Origin: Flavobacterium sp. UBA2787
GTDB lineage: Bacteria; Bacteroidota; Bacteroidia; Flavobacteriales; Flavobacteriaceae
DNA length: 64,000 nt
Reading direction: 5' to 3'
NCBI GenBank assembly: GCA_002352205.1
Contig: DEHZ01000010.1
Coordinates: 372,245 to 436,244, forward strand
The position numbers and the translations under genes were made by a program. The notes beneath the pieces were generated by a model. It saw only the letters and a list, made by a program, of their open reading frames with translations, made no database searches and was not told where the DNA came from. Shown here piece after piece: positions 15,839 through 24,718 of this stretch. Position 1 is the first letter of the stretch. Every line of letters begins with the position of its first letter.

Positions 15839-16348
15839 ATGAAAAAAATCGTTTTAGTATTCAGTTTGTTCACAGCAAGTTTTGCTTTTTCACAATCACA
15901 AGAAGTGAAAATTACGCCTGATAATTCATGGTTCAAAGCTGGTTTGAATGTTGGTTTGCCAATTGGTGACACAGCAGATTTTACTTCTTTTACTGTAGGA
16001 GCAGACGTTAGAGGGCAATATTTGGTAAATCCTAGTTTTGGGATTGGTATAGCTTCTGGTTACAATCATTTTTTTGGTAAAGATCAAGCAGAAGATTTCG
16101 GTTTAATTCCATTAGCTGGTTTCGCAAGATATTATGCTCAACCGGCAGGGTTGTTTGTAGGAGCAGATTTCGGTTACGGATTTTTAACCAATGCCAATGA
16201 CAACAGTGGTGGTTTATATTTAAGTCCACAAATTGGTTACCACAATGAAAAATGGAATTTCTATGGTTACTATCAACACACGTTTGCCGAAAATGATATC
16301 GACATTCAAGTTGTAGGTTTAGGAGTTACTTATAATATTATGTTCTAA
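15839..16348 (+). CDS. Outer membrane beta-barrel protein, small
   Basis: A 169-residue exported protein. The signal peptide [21 protein letters not shown] (cut after about residue 19) is followed by alternating strands with aromatic girdles ([62 protein letters not shown]) and a terminal [12 protein letters not shown] ending in Phe. That pattern fits an eight-stranded OmpA/OmpW-like barrel of the outer membrane beta-barrel family. It is preceded by a 113-base AT-rich gap without a clear promoter and followed by a strong terminator. Function unknown. Confidence 0.85.
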   Translation: MKKIVLVFSLFTASFAFSQSQEVKITPDNSWFKAGLNVGLPIGDTADFTSFTVGADVRGQYLVNPSFGIGIASGYNHFFGKDQAEDFGLIPLAGFARYYAQPAGLFVGADFGYGFLTNANDNSGGLYLSPQIGYHNEKWNFYGYYQHTFAENDIDIQVVGLGVTYNIMF

Positions 16349-16370
16349 CATTTGAACATAATAAATTTAG

Positions 16371-16397
16371 AAAGGATAGCATTTGCTATCCTTTTTT
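16371..16397 (+). terminator. Terminator after the beta-barrel gene
   Basis: AAAGGATAGC and GCTATCCTTT form a 10-bp stem with a 4-base loop, followed by a run of T. Confidence 0.88.
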
Positions 16398-16446
16398 TAT
16401 ACAAATTTTTAAAGCTTTTCATGAATATAAAGTGAGTTATAATTTC

Positions 16447-16454
16447 TATTTTTG
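16447..16454 (+). promoter_or_regulatory. -7 element for purC
   Basis: TATTTTTG is an exact match to TAnnTTTG, 22 bases before the purC ATG at 16477. It supports that start over the in-frame ATG at 16432, which lies upstream of the element. No clear TTG at -33. Confidence 0.6.
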
Positions 16455-16476
16455 CACTTCACAACAACACACAACC

Positions 16477-17421
16477 ATGAACACTATTACGACTACTAAT
16501 TTCAATTTCCCCAATCAAAAATCTGTTTACCGAGGCAAAGTCAGAGAAGTTTATAACATTAACGATGAAATTCTTATCATGATTGCTACTGACAGACTTT
16601 CTGCCTTTGACGTTGTCATGCCAAAAGGAATTCCGTATAAAGGACAAATTCTAAACCAAATTGCAACAAAGTTTATGCAATTAACCCAAGATATTGTTCC
16701 AAATTGGCTTATTGCAACTCCAGATCCTAATGTCGCAATTGGACATTTATGCAATCCTTTTAAAGTGGAAATGGTTATTAGAGGTTATTTGTCAGGTCAT
16801 GCTGCCAGAGAATATTCAGCCGGAAGACGATTACTTTGTGGAGTAGAAATGCCTGAAGGATTAAAAGAAAATGATAAATTTCCCACACCAATCATTACAC
16901 CTACAACAAAAGCGGATAATGGTTCACATGATGAAGATATTTCACGTGAAGCCATTTTAGAAAAAGGAATTGTTTCTGAGGAAGATTATCTCATCTTAGA
17001 AAAATACACAAGAGCTTTATACCAACGTGGAACTGAAATTGCAGCTTCCAGAGGATTAATTTTAGTAGATACAAAATATGAATTTGGTAAAACTAAAGAC
17101 GGTAAAATTGTATTGATTGACGAAATTCACACACCGGATTCTTCTCGCTATTTTTATGCTGATGGTTATCAAGAAAGGCAAGATAAGAATGAAGAACAAA
17201 AACAACTTTCTAAAGAATTTGTTCGTCGTTGGTTGATTGAAAATGGTTTTCAAGGAAAAGAAGGTCAACAAATTCCAAATATGACAGAGGCTTATATTGA
17301 AACTGTTTCAGATCGATACATCGAATTATATGAAAATATCATTGGTGAAAAATTCGTTAAAGCTGATATTTCTAATATCCACGAAAGAATTGAAGCAAAT
17401 GTATTGAATTACCTCAAATAG
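16477..17421 (+). CDS. purC: Phosphoribosylaminoimidazole-succinocarboxamide synthase
   Basis: SAICAR synthase: ATP-dependent ligation of CAIR and aspartate in de novo purine synthesis. The 314-residue chain is the longer eukaryote/Bacteroidota-like form. Motifs: [12 protein letters not shown] near the start, [45 protein letters not shown] and [14 protein letters not shown]. Start chosen at 16477 because of the promoter at 16447-16454. Monocistronic, with terminators on both sides. Confidence 0.96.
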   Translation: MNTITTTNFNFPNQKSVYRGKVREVYNINDEILIMIATDRLSAFDVVMPKGIPYKGQILNQIATKFMQLTQDIVPNWLIATPDPNVAIGHLCNPFKVEMVIRGYLSGHAAREYSAGRRLLCGVEMPEGLKENDKFPTPIITPTTKADNGSHDEDISREAILEKGIVSEEDYLILEKYTRALYQRGTEIAASRGLILVDTKYEFGKTKDGKIVLIDEIHTPDSSRYFYADGYQERQDKNEEQKQLSKEFVRRWLIENGFQGKEGQQIPNMTEAYIETVSDRYIELYENIIGEKFVKADISNIHERIEANVLNYLK

Positions 17422-17449
17422 CAATAATAACTATAGTTTATAAAAATTT

Positions 17450-17476
17450 AGCTAGGCAATTGTCTGGCTTTTTTTA
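17450..17476 (+). terminator. Terminator after purC
   Basis: AGCTAGG and TCTGGCT pair (with G-T pairs) around CAATTG, followed by seven or more T. Confidence 0.75.
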
Positions 17477-17597
17477 TGTGTAAATGTTAAAAATTTGTTA
17501 TAAATATTTAATAATGTAACAATTAGAACAACCTGTCGTCTATTATTATAATCAATCATCAAAAAATTAATCAATCATTAATCAAAAAACGAACATC

Positions 17598-17987
17598 ATG
17601 AAAAAATCAATTGTTTACTTAGGAATTGCCCTTTTGGGTTTTGGTACATTAGCTAATGCAGCTACAGAGTTAAAAACTACTTCAACTGAAGTAAATGTTT
17701 ATGCAAAATTTTATTCAACTCCGCTTTGTGTTGCAATCAGCAAAGGTGAAGTTGATGTTGTTAAAAAATTCATCGAATACGGAGCAGATATTAATGAAAC
17801 AACAAACGGATTAACTCCGTTAATGTATGCTGCCCGTTACAATCAAGTTGAAATTATCAAATTACTTTTAGAAAAAGGAGCGAATGTAAAAAGTAAAGAT
17901 GAAAGAGGTCTTACGGCATTGAATCATGCTGAAAATTCAAAAGCAACAGAAGCTATTGAACTTTTGAAAAATCATTCAAAAAAATAA
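17598..17987 (+). CDS. Exported ankyrin-repeat protein
   Basis: A 129-residue protein with signal peptide MKKSIVYLGIALLGFGTLANA (cut near residue 21) and about three ankyrin repeats. STPLCVAISKGEVDVVKKFIEYGADINE starts near residue 36, then GLTPLMYAARYNQVEIIKLLLEKGANVKS, then GLTALNHAENSKATEAIELLKNH. In Bacteroidota small exported ankyrin proteins often accompany catalase genes; no catalase is adjacent here. Likely a periplasmic protein-binding module. The gene has its own 5' leader of about 110 bases and a strong terminator. Confidence 0.88.
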   Translation: MKKSIVYLGIALLGFGTLANAATELKTTSTEVNVYAKFYSTPLCVAISKGEVDVVKKFIEYGADINETTNGLTPLMYAARYNQVEIIKLLLEKGANVKSKDERGLTALNHAENSKATEAIELLKNHSKK

Positions 17988-18013
17988 AAATTGGTTTAGG
18001 TTAGTTGTAAACT

Positions 18014-18046
18014 AAAAATCCCATCTACTGAGCAGATGGGATTTTT
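18014..18046. terminator. Bidirectional terminator between ankyrin gene and purA
   Basis: AAAAATCCCATCT and AGATGGGATTTTT form a perfect 13-bp stem with loop ACTGAGC between convergent genes. Confidence 0.9.
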
Positions 18047-18047
18047 T

Positions 18048-19319
18048 TTATTTTAAAATAGTTTGTTTTCTATCCGGTCCAACAGAAACCACTTTGATAG
18101 GAACTTCCACTTCTTTTTCAATAAATTCTATATACGTTTTTAACTCTTTAGGAAGTTCGTCATATGTAGTCATTCCGGTTAAATCAGCTTGCCAGCCTTT
18201 CATTTCGGTGTAAATTGGTTCCACATTTTCCGGTTCAATGTTGTATGGAAAATGCGTGATTTCTTTTCCTTTGTAATTGTATGCCGTACAAACATTTAGT
18301 TTTTTGAAACCTGACAGAACATCACCTTTCATCATATACAAAGCAGTTACGCCATTTACTTGAACGGCATATTTCAAAGCAACTAAATCTAACCAGCCAC
18401 AACGTCTTGCTCTGCCGGTAACCGAACCGAATTCGTTACCAACTTTAGCCATAGTTTGACCGTCTTCATCAAATAATTCAGTGGGGAACGGACCACTTCC
18501 AACGCGAGTTGTATAAGCTTTAAAAATTCCAAAAACATCTTTTACTTTGTTTGGAGCAATTCCTAATCCGGTGCAAGCTCCGGCCGCTGTAGTGTTTGAA
18601 GAGGTTACAAATGGATATGTTCCAAAATCAATATCCAATAATGAACCTTGGGCACCTTCACACAGAATTGATTTTCCGGCTTTAATGGCTTGGTTTAAAT
18701 ATTCTTCACTATCAATAAAAGTCAATGATTTTAATACTTCGATGGAAGCAAAAAATTCTTCTTCCATTTCTTTTAAATCGTATTCTAAATCTACATCGTA
18801 AAAGGAAATCATGGCTTCATGCTTGTCTGCCAATGAACGGTAACGTTCTTTAAAATCGGCTAATTCAATATCGCCTATACGAATTCCGTTTCTACCGGTT
18901 TTGTCCATATAAGTTGGACCAATTCCTTTTAGGGTAGAACCAATTTTTGCTTTTCCTTTGGAAGCTTCAGAAGCTGCATCCAATAAGCGATGGGTTGGTA
19001 AAATTAAATGAGCTTTTCTGGAAATCAATAATTTAGATTTAACATCCATATTGAATTTTTCCAAACCTTCTAATTCTTTTTGAAAAACTACAGGATCCAT
19101 TACTACTCCGTTTCCAATAATATTAATGGCGTTTTTATGAAAAATTCCCGAAGGAATGGTTCTTAAAACATGCTTAATTCCATCAAATTCTAGCGTATGT
19201 CCTGCATTCGGACCACCTTGAAAACGGGCAATGATATCATATTTTGAAGTTAGAACATCTACAATTTTCCCTTTTCCTTCGTCACCCCATTGCAGGCCGA
19301 GCAATAAATCTACAGTCAT
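18048..19319 (-). CDS. purA: Adenylosuccinate synthetase
   Basis: GTP-dependent adenylosuccinate synthetase, first committed step from IMP to AMP. 423 residues, full length. LLGLQWGDEGKGKIVD near the start carries the GDEGKGK loop, FQGGPNAGHT follows, IGSTLKGIGPTYMDK holds the IMP loop, LCEGAQGSLLDIDFGTYPFVTSS is the family signature, and TGRARRCGWLDLVAL with SVGPDRKQTI closes it. It lies downstream of the fur-like gene on the same strand with a 56-base gap. Confidence 0.97.
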   Translation of the reverse strand: MTVDLLLGLQWGDEGKGKIVDVLTSKYDIIARFQGGPNAGHTLEFDGIKHVLRTIPSGIFHKNAINIIGNGVVMDPVVFQKELEGLEKFNMDVKSKLLISRKAHLILPTHRLLDAASEASKGKAKIGSTLKGIGPTYMDKTGRNGIRIGDIELADFKERYRSLADKHEAMISFYDVDLEYDLKEMEEEFFASIEVLKSLTFIDSEEYLNQAIKAGKSILCEGAQGSLLDIDFGTYPFVTSSNTTAAGACTGLGIAPNKVKDVFGIFKAYTTRVGSGPFPTELFDEDGQTMAKVGNEFGSVTGRARRCGWLDLVALKYAVQVNGVTALYMMKGDVLSGFKKLNVCTAYNYKGKEITHFPYNIEPENVEPIYTEMKGWQADLTGMTTYDELPKELKTYIEFIEKEVEVPIKVVSVGPDRKQTILK

Positions 19320-19375
19320 TTTTTAATTGGTTGTTTTTTTAAGGGAAAATTTCCCAGATTTAGTTGTGTTTTAGT

Positions 19376-19858
19376 TTATTCTGATGGAACTACAGGACTT
19401 TCTGTAGCAACCGCTTTTTTATTACCATATAAATAAAGAGAATGATTGTGTATTTCTATGCCAAAAATCTCTTCAATTGTTTTTTTAATTTGTTGAATTC
19501 TCGGATCACAAAATTCAATTACTTCACCTGTATCAGTCATAATAATGTGATCGTGTTGTTTATCAAAATACGATTTTTCGTAGTGAGCTTGATTCTGTCC
19601 AAATTGGTGTCTTCTCACCAAACCACAATCTAAAAGTAATTCGATAGTGTTGTATAACGTGGCACGACTTACGCGATAGTTTTTATTTTTCATTTTAATA
19701 TACAACGATTCGATGTCAAAATGCTCCAAATTATTGTATATTTCTTGAAGAATTGCATAACGTTCGGGGGTTTTCCGATGTCCTTTTTCTTCCAGAAACT
19801 TAGTAAAAACGGTTTTTACGATATCCTGATTTTTGTTATTTTCCATAGGATTTTCCAT
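19376..19858 (-). CDS. Fur-family transcriptional regulator lacking CxxC pairs
   Basis: A 160-residue Fur/PerR-superfamily repressor. The winged helix spans [15 protein letters not shown] through [22 protein letters not shown] (about 26-85). The dimerisation/metal domain contains [30 protein letters not shown]. Oddity: the usual structural-zinc Cys-x2-Cys (normally H(D)HxxCxxCG) is MTDTG here, and no C-terminal CxxC is present, so the structural zinc site is lost; His residues of the regulatory site remain. Start: a second ATG at 19846 (MENN) is attractive because the -7 element sits at 19871-19864, almost touching the first ATG at 19858. Regulated metal or peroxide signal unknown. Confidence 0.9.
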   Translation of the reverse strand: MENPMENNKNQDIVKTVFTKFLEEKGHRKTPERYAILQEIYNNLEHFDIESLYIKMKNKNYRVSRATLYNTIELLLDCGLVRRHQFGQNQAHYEKSYFDKQHDHIIMTDTGEVIEFCDPRIQQIKKTIEEIFGIEIHNHSLYLYGNKKAVATESPVVPSE

Positions 19859-19863
19859 ATCTA

Positions 19864-19871
19864 CAAAGATA
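19864..19871 (-). promoter_or_regulatory. -7 element for the Fur-family gene
   Basis: Minus-strand TATCTTTG, an exact TAnnTTTG, ends 5 bases before the ATG at 19858. Transcription would begin at or near that codon, implying either a leaderless message or translation from the ATG at 19846. Confidence 0.55.
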
Positions 19872-19942
19872 CACTATTTTTATATTTTGACCATTATCTG
19901 ATTTATATTTCAACTGAGATTATCAACAAATAGTGTCAATAA

Positions 19943-22168
19943 TTAATTCATTTTAGCATTGTTTACGCGGGTAACTTTATCGATGCCATCAATTTTTTTG
20001 ATGTTCTCAATTAAGCGTTTTAAAATAGTATTATTCTGAACAACCACCGTTACTTGTCCGTTAAAAATCCCTGCATCACCACTTAAGGAAATACTTTGAA
20101 TATTTACATGCATTTGATTGGAAATCACTTTAGTAAGTTCGTTGGTTAGACCTAATGTATCCATTCCGGTAATTTTTAAGACCGCTTTAAAATCTTCTTG
20201 CGAGGAATCAATCCATTTGGCTTGAATAATCCGATAAGCATAATTTGATTGTAAACTAATGGCATTCGGACAATCTTTTTTATGCACTTTGATACCATCA
20301 TTAATCGTTAAAAATCCAAACACATCATCTCCAGGAATTGGGTTACAGCAACTCGATAATTTATAATCTAATTTGTCTTGTTCTGCTCCAAAAACGAGCA
20401 TGTCAAAATTTTTACTTAACTCATATTTTTGAATTTGTTCCGGAGCAACACTCGGCGAACGCTTCATTTTCTTAAAGAAATTCATCAACGTGCTACTTTT
20501 TTGAGCAGCAAAATCTTTTAATTGTTGATTATCGATTGTTCCAATTCCTACTCGATAAAACAAATCTAAACTCGTTTTGAGTTTAAAATAGACAACAAGC
20601 TCATTAACAGTGGCTTCGTTTAATGTAACTTTCAGATGACGCAATTTTCTGGTTAACAATTCTTTGCCGTCTTCTGCAATTTTTTTGGTGTCTTCGTTGA
20701 GAACATTTTTGATTTTATTTTTTGCTCTTGAAGTGGTAACATAATCTAACCAATGGGAATTCGGTTTTTGATTTGCAGAGGTAATTACTTCTACTTGATC
20801 GCCACTATTTAAAACATGATTTAGCGGAACTAATTTCCCGTTTACCCTCGTTCCGCGGGTTCTCACGCCAATTTCAGAGTGAATGCTAAATGCAAAATCC
20901 AACGAAGTAGCTCCTTTTGGAAGCGATTTTATTTCTCCTTTTGGTGTAAAAACATAAATTTCTTTTGAATATAAATTCAACTTAAAATCCTCTACAAAAT
21001 CAACCGCATTGGAAGTTGAATTTTCAAGGGCTTCTTTCAATAAATTAAGCCATGTATCCAACGTGTTTTCTTCTGAGATTCCTTGTTTGTATTTATAATG
21101 TGCGGCATATCCTTTTTCTGCAATTTCATCCATTCGTTCACTTCGAACTTGTATTTCTACCCAACGCCCTTTTGGTCCCATCACGGTAATGTGAAGAGCT
21201 TCGTAACCTGTTGATTTTGGTGAAGAAATCCAATCACGTAGTCGGCTCGGACTCGGACGGTAATGATCGGTTACAATGGAATAAATTTTCCAAGCCACAA
21301 ATTTTTCATCGTGTTGATTGGATTTGTAGACAATTCGCAACGCAAATTTGTCATATACTTCATCAAACGAAACACCTTGAGCTAACATTTTTCGGCGGAT
21401 GGAATAAATGGATTTCGGACGACCTTTTATGGTATATTCGATACCTTCTTCGTCTAAAGATTTTTTTAAAACATCAGAAATCGAAGTAATATAGTCTTCT
21501 TGTTCTTCTTTACTTTCTTTCATTTTGCCAACAATGTCGGCATATACATCGGGTTCGGTATATTTTAAACCCAAATCTTCTAATTTAGATTTGATGTTAT
21601 ACAAACCCAAGCGATGAGCCAACGGAGCATAGATGTAGAGTGTTTCCGAAGCTATTTTGGCTTGCTTATAATCCACCATCGATTCCATCGTCTGCATGTT
21701 GTGCAAACGATCGGCCAGTTTGATGAGAATTACCCGAACATCATCGTTTAACGTCAATAGCATTTTACGGAAATTTTCGGCTTGCATCGAAATTTCCTGA
21801 TCGGTTTTCACTTTGGCAATTTTGGTTAATCCATCAACTAATTGAGCAATTTTTGGATTAAACATTTTTTCAATTTCGGCAACGGTAATTGGCGAATCCT
21901 CCACGACATCATGCATCAAGGCAGCGGCAATGGCGGTGGCTCCCAAACCAATTTCGGAAGCTACGATTTTTGCCACAGCAATAGGATGGAAGATGTAGGC
22001 TTCTCCCGATTTGCGTCGTTGGTCTTTGTGGGCTTCTACCGCCACATCAAATGCTTTGCGGATTATTTTTTTGTCTTCCGGTGTAAGTGTTTGATAACTA
22101 ATGCGGAGCAATTCTTTATATTCCTTAGCAATGGCTTTGTTTTCCTGCTCTATATCTATTTCTGTCAT
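19943..22168 (-). CDS. Bifunctional (p)ppGpp synthetase/hydrolase (RelA/SpoT)
   Basis: Long RSH enzyme of 741 residues controlling the stringent response. N-terminal HD hydrolase: IFHPIAVAKIVA and HDVVED (86-91) retain the metal-binding His-Asp, so hydrolase activity is expected. The synthetase domain follows (FKLALRIVYK-like DKFALRIVY, STGYEALHITVMGPKGRWVEIQVRSERMDEIAEKGYAAHYKYK), then TGS (LNLYSKEIYVFTPKGEIKSLP), a conserved CC/zinc-finger region (LSSCCNPIPGDDVFGF) and a C-terminal ACT domain. It looks like the single bifunctional Rel typical of Bacteroidota, so the gene may carry both activities. Confidence 0.95.
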   Translation of the reverse strand: MTEIDIEQENKAIAKEYKELLRISYQTLTPEDKKIIRKAFDVAVEAHKDQRRKSGEAYIFHPIAVAKIVASEIGLGATAIAAALMHDVVEDSPITVAEIEKMFNPKIAQLVDGLTKIAKVKTDQEISMQAENFRKMLLTLNDDVRVILIKLADRLHNMQTMESMVDYKQAKIASETLYIYAPLAHRLGLYNIKSKLEDLGLKYTEPDVYADIVGKMKESKEEQEDYITSISDVLKKSLDEEGIEYTIKGRPKSIYSIRRKMLAQGVSFDEVYDKFALRIVYKSNQHDEKFVAWKIYSIVTDHYRPSPSRLRDWISSPKSTGYEALHITVMGPKGRWVEIQVRSERMDEIAEKGYAAHYKYKQGISEENTLDTWLNLLKEALENSTSNAVDFVEDFKLNLYSKEIYVFTPKGEIKSLPKGATSLDFAFSIHSEIGVRTRGTRVNGKLVPLNHVLNSGDQVEVITSANQKPNSHWLDYVTTSRAKNKIKNVLNEDTKKIAEDGKELLTRKLRHLKVTLNEATVNELVVYFKLKTSLDLFYRVGIGTIDNQQLKDFAAQKSSTLMNFFKKMKRSPSVAPEQIQKYELSKNFDMLVFGAEQDKLDYKLSSCCNPIPGDDVFGFLTINDGIKVHKKDCPNAISLQSNYAYRIIQAKWIDSSQEDFKAVLKITGMDTLGLTNELTKVISNQMHVNIQSISLSGDAGIFNGQVTVVVQNNTILKRLIENIKKIDGIDKVTRVNNAKMN

Positions 22169-22186
22169 GGCATGTTCTTAATCTAC

Positions 22187-22217
22187 TAAAAGTAGAAAAT
22201 TGATTTGAATTGTGCAA
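22187..22217 (-). promoter_or_regulatory. Promoter for the RelA/SpoT gene
   Basis: Minus-strand TTG (22217-22215), 20-base spacer, TACTTTTA (22194-22187), one mismatch from the -7 consensus, about 20 bases before the ATG. Confidence 0.55.
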
Positions 22218-22271
22218 GTAGAAAAATTGATAAATATTAAGTAAAAAAAATCTAAAGGAAAGTATGTAAAT

Positions 22272-23054
22272 CTAAAACCCTCGCTGCCTTTTCGCTTCAA
22301 ACAACAAAATAGCTGCTGCAACGGAAACATTCATCGAATCGATTTCGCCTTGCATAGGGATGATGATGTTTTGAGTGCTTTCTTTTCTCCAAAGTTCAGT
22401 TAAGCCGGATGCTTCTGTACCAACGACCAAAGCTGTTGGAGTAGTGTAATTTTCGATATGATAGGAATTTGAGTTTTGAAGCGTAGCCGAATAAATAGCA
22501 ATGTTATTCTTTTTTAAGTAAGCAATTACTTCTTCGGTCGTGCCAATCGCAATTTGATTGGTAAACAAACATCCCACACTAGAACGAACCACATTTGGGT
22601 TGTATAAATCACTTTTTGGGTTGGCGATAATCACAGCATCAATGTTAGCTGCATCAGCGGTTCGCAATAAGGCTCCAATATTTCCGGGTTTTTCAATTCC
22701 TTCCGCAACTAAAATGAGTGGATTTTCGGAAAGTTTTAAGTCGGATAGTTGATGTGATTTTGATTTGGCGATGGCTAAAATTCCTTCGGTTGTGTCGCGG
22801 TAAGCTAACTTTTGATACACTTCTTTTGAAATTTCAATGCAATCGGAAACTGAGAATTTTTTTAACTCTTTTTCTGAAATTAATTCAGGTAAAAATAAAA
22901 TGGATTCTAATTGATAACCACCTTTTACGGCCAATTCAATTTCGCGTTTGCCTTCCATTAAAAACGTGCCGGTTTGCTTGCGGGTTTTTGCTTTTTCCTG
23001 CAACTGAACGAGTGATTTGATGAATGGGTTTTGTGCGGAAGTGATTGTTTTCAA
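22272..23054 (-). CDS. TrmH/SpoU family RNA 2'-O-methyltransferase
   Basis: SPOUT-class methyltransferase for rRNA or tRNA ribose methylation, predicted length 260. An N-terminal SpoU substrate-binding domain (KTRKQTGTFLMEGKREIELAVKGG) is followed by the knotted catalytic domain with motif 1 (EKPGNIGALLRTADA), motif 2 (ALVVGTEASGL) and motif 3 (IPMQGEIDSMNVSVAAAILLFEAKRQR). Start choice: the frame extends to an ATG at 23099, but conserved sequence begins at KTITSAQNPFIK and a -7-like TATCTTAG lies at 23081-23074, so the TTG at 23054 is favoured. Target nucleotide unknown. Confidence 0.88.
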   Translation of the reverse strand: MKTITSAQNPFIKSLVQLQEKAKTRKQTGTFLMEGKREIELAVKGGYQLESILFLPELISEKELKKFSVSDCIEISKEVYQKLAYRDTTEGILAIAKSKSHQLSDLKLSENPLILVAEGIEKPGNIGALLRTADAANIDAVIIANPKSDLYNPNVVRSSVGCLFTNQIAIGTTEEVIAYLKKNNIAIYSATLQNSNSYHIENYTTPTALVVGTEASGLTELWRKESTQNIIIPMQGEIDSMNVSVAAAILLFEAKRQRGF

Positions 23055-23092
23055 GGTGATGTATTTTGGTTGGCTAAGATAGGAATTTTTAT

Positions 23093-23131
23093 GTTTCAAG
23101 TTTCGAGTTTCGGGTTTCGGGTTTCGGGTTG
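23093..23131. repeat. Heptamer array TTTCGGG
   Basis: TTTCAAG, TTTCGAG, TTTCGGG, TTTCGGG, TTTCGGG: five consecutive seven-base units upstream of the methyltransferase. Confidence 0.8.
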
Positions 23132-23208
23132 TTTTGTGATTTCTGTGTTTTCTGTGAGAAATATTTTTCTTCGGTTTTTGTTTCCAAGTAGGCGATTTGT
23201 TTCTTTTT

Positions 23209-23308
23209 TAGCCCCGATTGGAGCGGCATCCTTTTGTGTAGCTTGCGGAACAAAAGATAGAGCGGAAAGCGGGAAAATGGATGGCTGGTAAAGCCCGAGC
23301 CATTCGCT
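23209..23308 (+). repeat. Structured dispersed repeat element, copy A
   Basis: Begins TAGCCCCGATTGGAGCGG, has a short hairpin (CTTTTGT / ACAAAAG, loop GTAGCTTGCGGA) and continues AGAGCGGAAAGCGGG. The edges correspond to GATTGAAGTGG and AACGGAAAGCC of copies B, C and D. Fills most of the 273-base gap before the DUF58 gene. Confidence 0.7.
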
Positions 23309-23332
23309 TCTGACTGTTCTCGGATTTCTGTC

Positions 23333-23372
23333 ATCGGTTTACAGTTGACGGATAACGGACAACCGACAACAG
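23333..23372. repeat. Heptamer-like array (AACGGAC, AACCGAC)
   Basis: Units tACAGTT, GACGGAT, AACGGAC, AACCGAC, AACAGTT follow at seven-base spacing up to the DUF58 stop codon. Confidence 0.6.
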
Positions 23373-24707
23373 TTACAAAATCCCTCTTGCCTTTATCTCC
23401 AAATATTTATTAATTGTATCCAACGTCAGGTTTTCCGGTTGGGTGAGGACGGAATAAATTCCGTATTTTTTGAGTTCGTTGACGATTAGGCGTTTTTCAA
23501 ACATGAACTTTTCTGCGATAACTTTATCGTAAACTTCTTGAACGGTTTCTGCTTTTTTGTGAATGAGATCGTTTAATTCTGTATTTTGAAAAAAGACAAC
23601 CACAAGCAAGTGATTTTTTGCAATTCCTTTTAGATAGGGAAGTTGGCGATGCAAACCATCCAACGTTTCAAAATTGGTGTAGAGTAAAAGTAAACTTCGT
23701 TGGTTGATGTTTTTCTTCACATCGGTGTATAATCGACTGAAATCGCTCTCAAAAAAGTCGGTTTTGATGTTGTATAAACATTCCATAATCAATTGCATTT
23801 GCGAGGAACGTTTTTCGGCTACGACTCTGTTCTCCACTTTTTTGGAGAAGGTAAACATACCTGCTTTGTCGTGTTTTTTAAGTATTACGTTTGACAAAAC
23901 CAAAGTAGCGTTGATTGCATAATCCAGTAAACTCAATCCGTTGAAAGGCATTTTCATTACACGACCTTTATCAATAATCATATAAACCGATTGTGATTTT
24001 TCGTCTTGAAATTGGTTGACCATCAAACTATTTTTCTTAGCCGTAGCTTTCCAATTCAACGTTCGGATGTCATCGCCTTGAATGTATTCTTTAATTTGTT
24101 CAAATTCCATGGTATGACCAATTCGGCGGATTTTCTTCACACCATATTGAAACAAATTGTTAGAAAAAGCCATCAAATCATATTTTCGTAACTGAATGTA
24201 GGATGGATAAGTGGGCACCATTTGGTCTTTGTTGAACGTAAATCGTCTGGAAATTATCCGCAAAGGCGAAGAAATGTAAACATTTAGATTTCCAAACACA
24301 TATTCACCACGCTCAACCGGACGAAGGAAATATTGAATGTCATCTTGTGAAGAAGCTTTGATTTTTCGGTTAATATCAAAATTTCTCACTTGAAATTGAA
24401 ACGGAATTTCGTCAATAATTTTGGTAAAAACAGCAAACGTGTAATAATTTCGGATGGAAATGCTAATGGGATTTTCATCTCCGTTAGACAATTTTTCCGG
24501 AGCAATTCGGGTGGCTTCAATTCCGGTTTTAGCAGTAAAAAGGATGATGATATCTAATATAAAAAAGGATAACGTGATAAGTAGAAAATACCAAGCCAAA
24601 TTATAAAACAAAGGAAAAAAGAAACTCACAATAAATACCGCTACGATGCCTCCTAGCAGGTAGAATAAGAAATTGTTGATATAAAGTTGTTTAAAGCCTT
24701 TTTTCAA
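23373..24707 (-). CDS. DUF58 domain-containing protein
   Basis: A 444-residue membrane-anchored protein. Two hydrophobic segments near the N-terminus (FLFYLLGGIVAVFIVSFFFPL and FLLITLSFFILDIIILF, about 13-58) precede a periplasm-or-cytosol beta region and the DUF58 motif GDDIRTLNWKATAKKNSLMV near residue 215. A von Willebrand A-like region follows (VYMIIDKGRVM, the MIDAS-like D-x-G-R). DUF58 proteins regularly sit beside MoxR ATPases and are thought to be their targets or co-chaperones. Last gene of the six-gene block, 11 bases after moxR. Biochemical role unknown. Confidence 0.88.
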   Translation of the reverse strand: MKKGFKQLYINNFLFYLLGGIVAVFIVSFFFPLFYNLAWYFLLITLSFFILDIIILFTAKTGIEATRIAPEKLSNGDENPISISIRNYYTFAVFTKIIDEIPFQFQVRNFDINRKIKASSQDDIQYFLRPVERGEYVFGNLNVYISSPLRIISRRFTFNKDQMVPTYPSYIQLRKYDLMAFSNNLFQYGVKKIRRIGHTMEFEQIKEYIQGDDIRTLNWKATAKKNSLMVNQFQDEKSQSVYMIIDKGRVMKMPFNGLSLLDYAINATLVLSNVILKKHDKAGMFTFSKKVENRVVAEKRSSQMQLIMECLYNIKTDFFESDFSRLYTDVKKNINQRSLLLLYTNFETLDGLHRQLPYLKGIAKNHLLVVVFFQNTELNDLIHKKAETVQEVYDKVIAEKFMFEKRLIVNELKKYGIYSVLTQPENLTLDTINKYLEIKARGIL

Positions 24708-24718
24708 AATCTATAAAT

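Noticed and set aside
23031-23291. Open frame of 86 codons on the plus strand between methyltransferase and DUF58 genes
   Set aside because: It covers the TTTCGGG array and repeat copy A; the sequence reflects the repeats.
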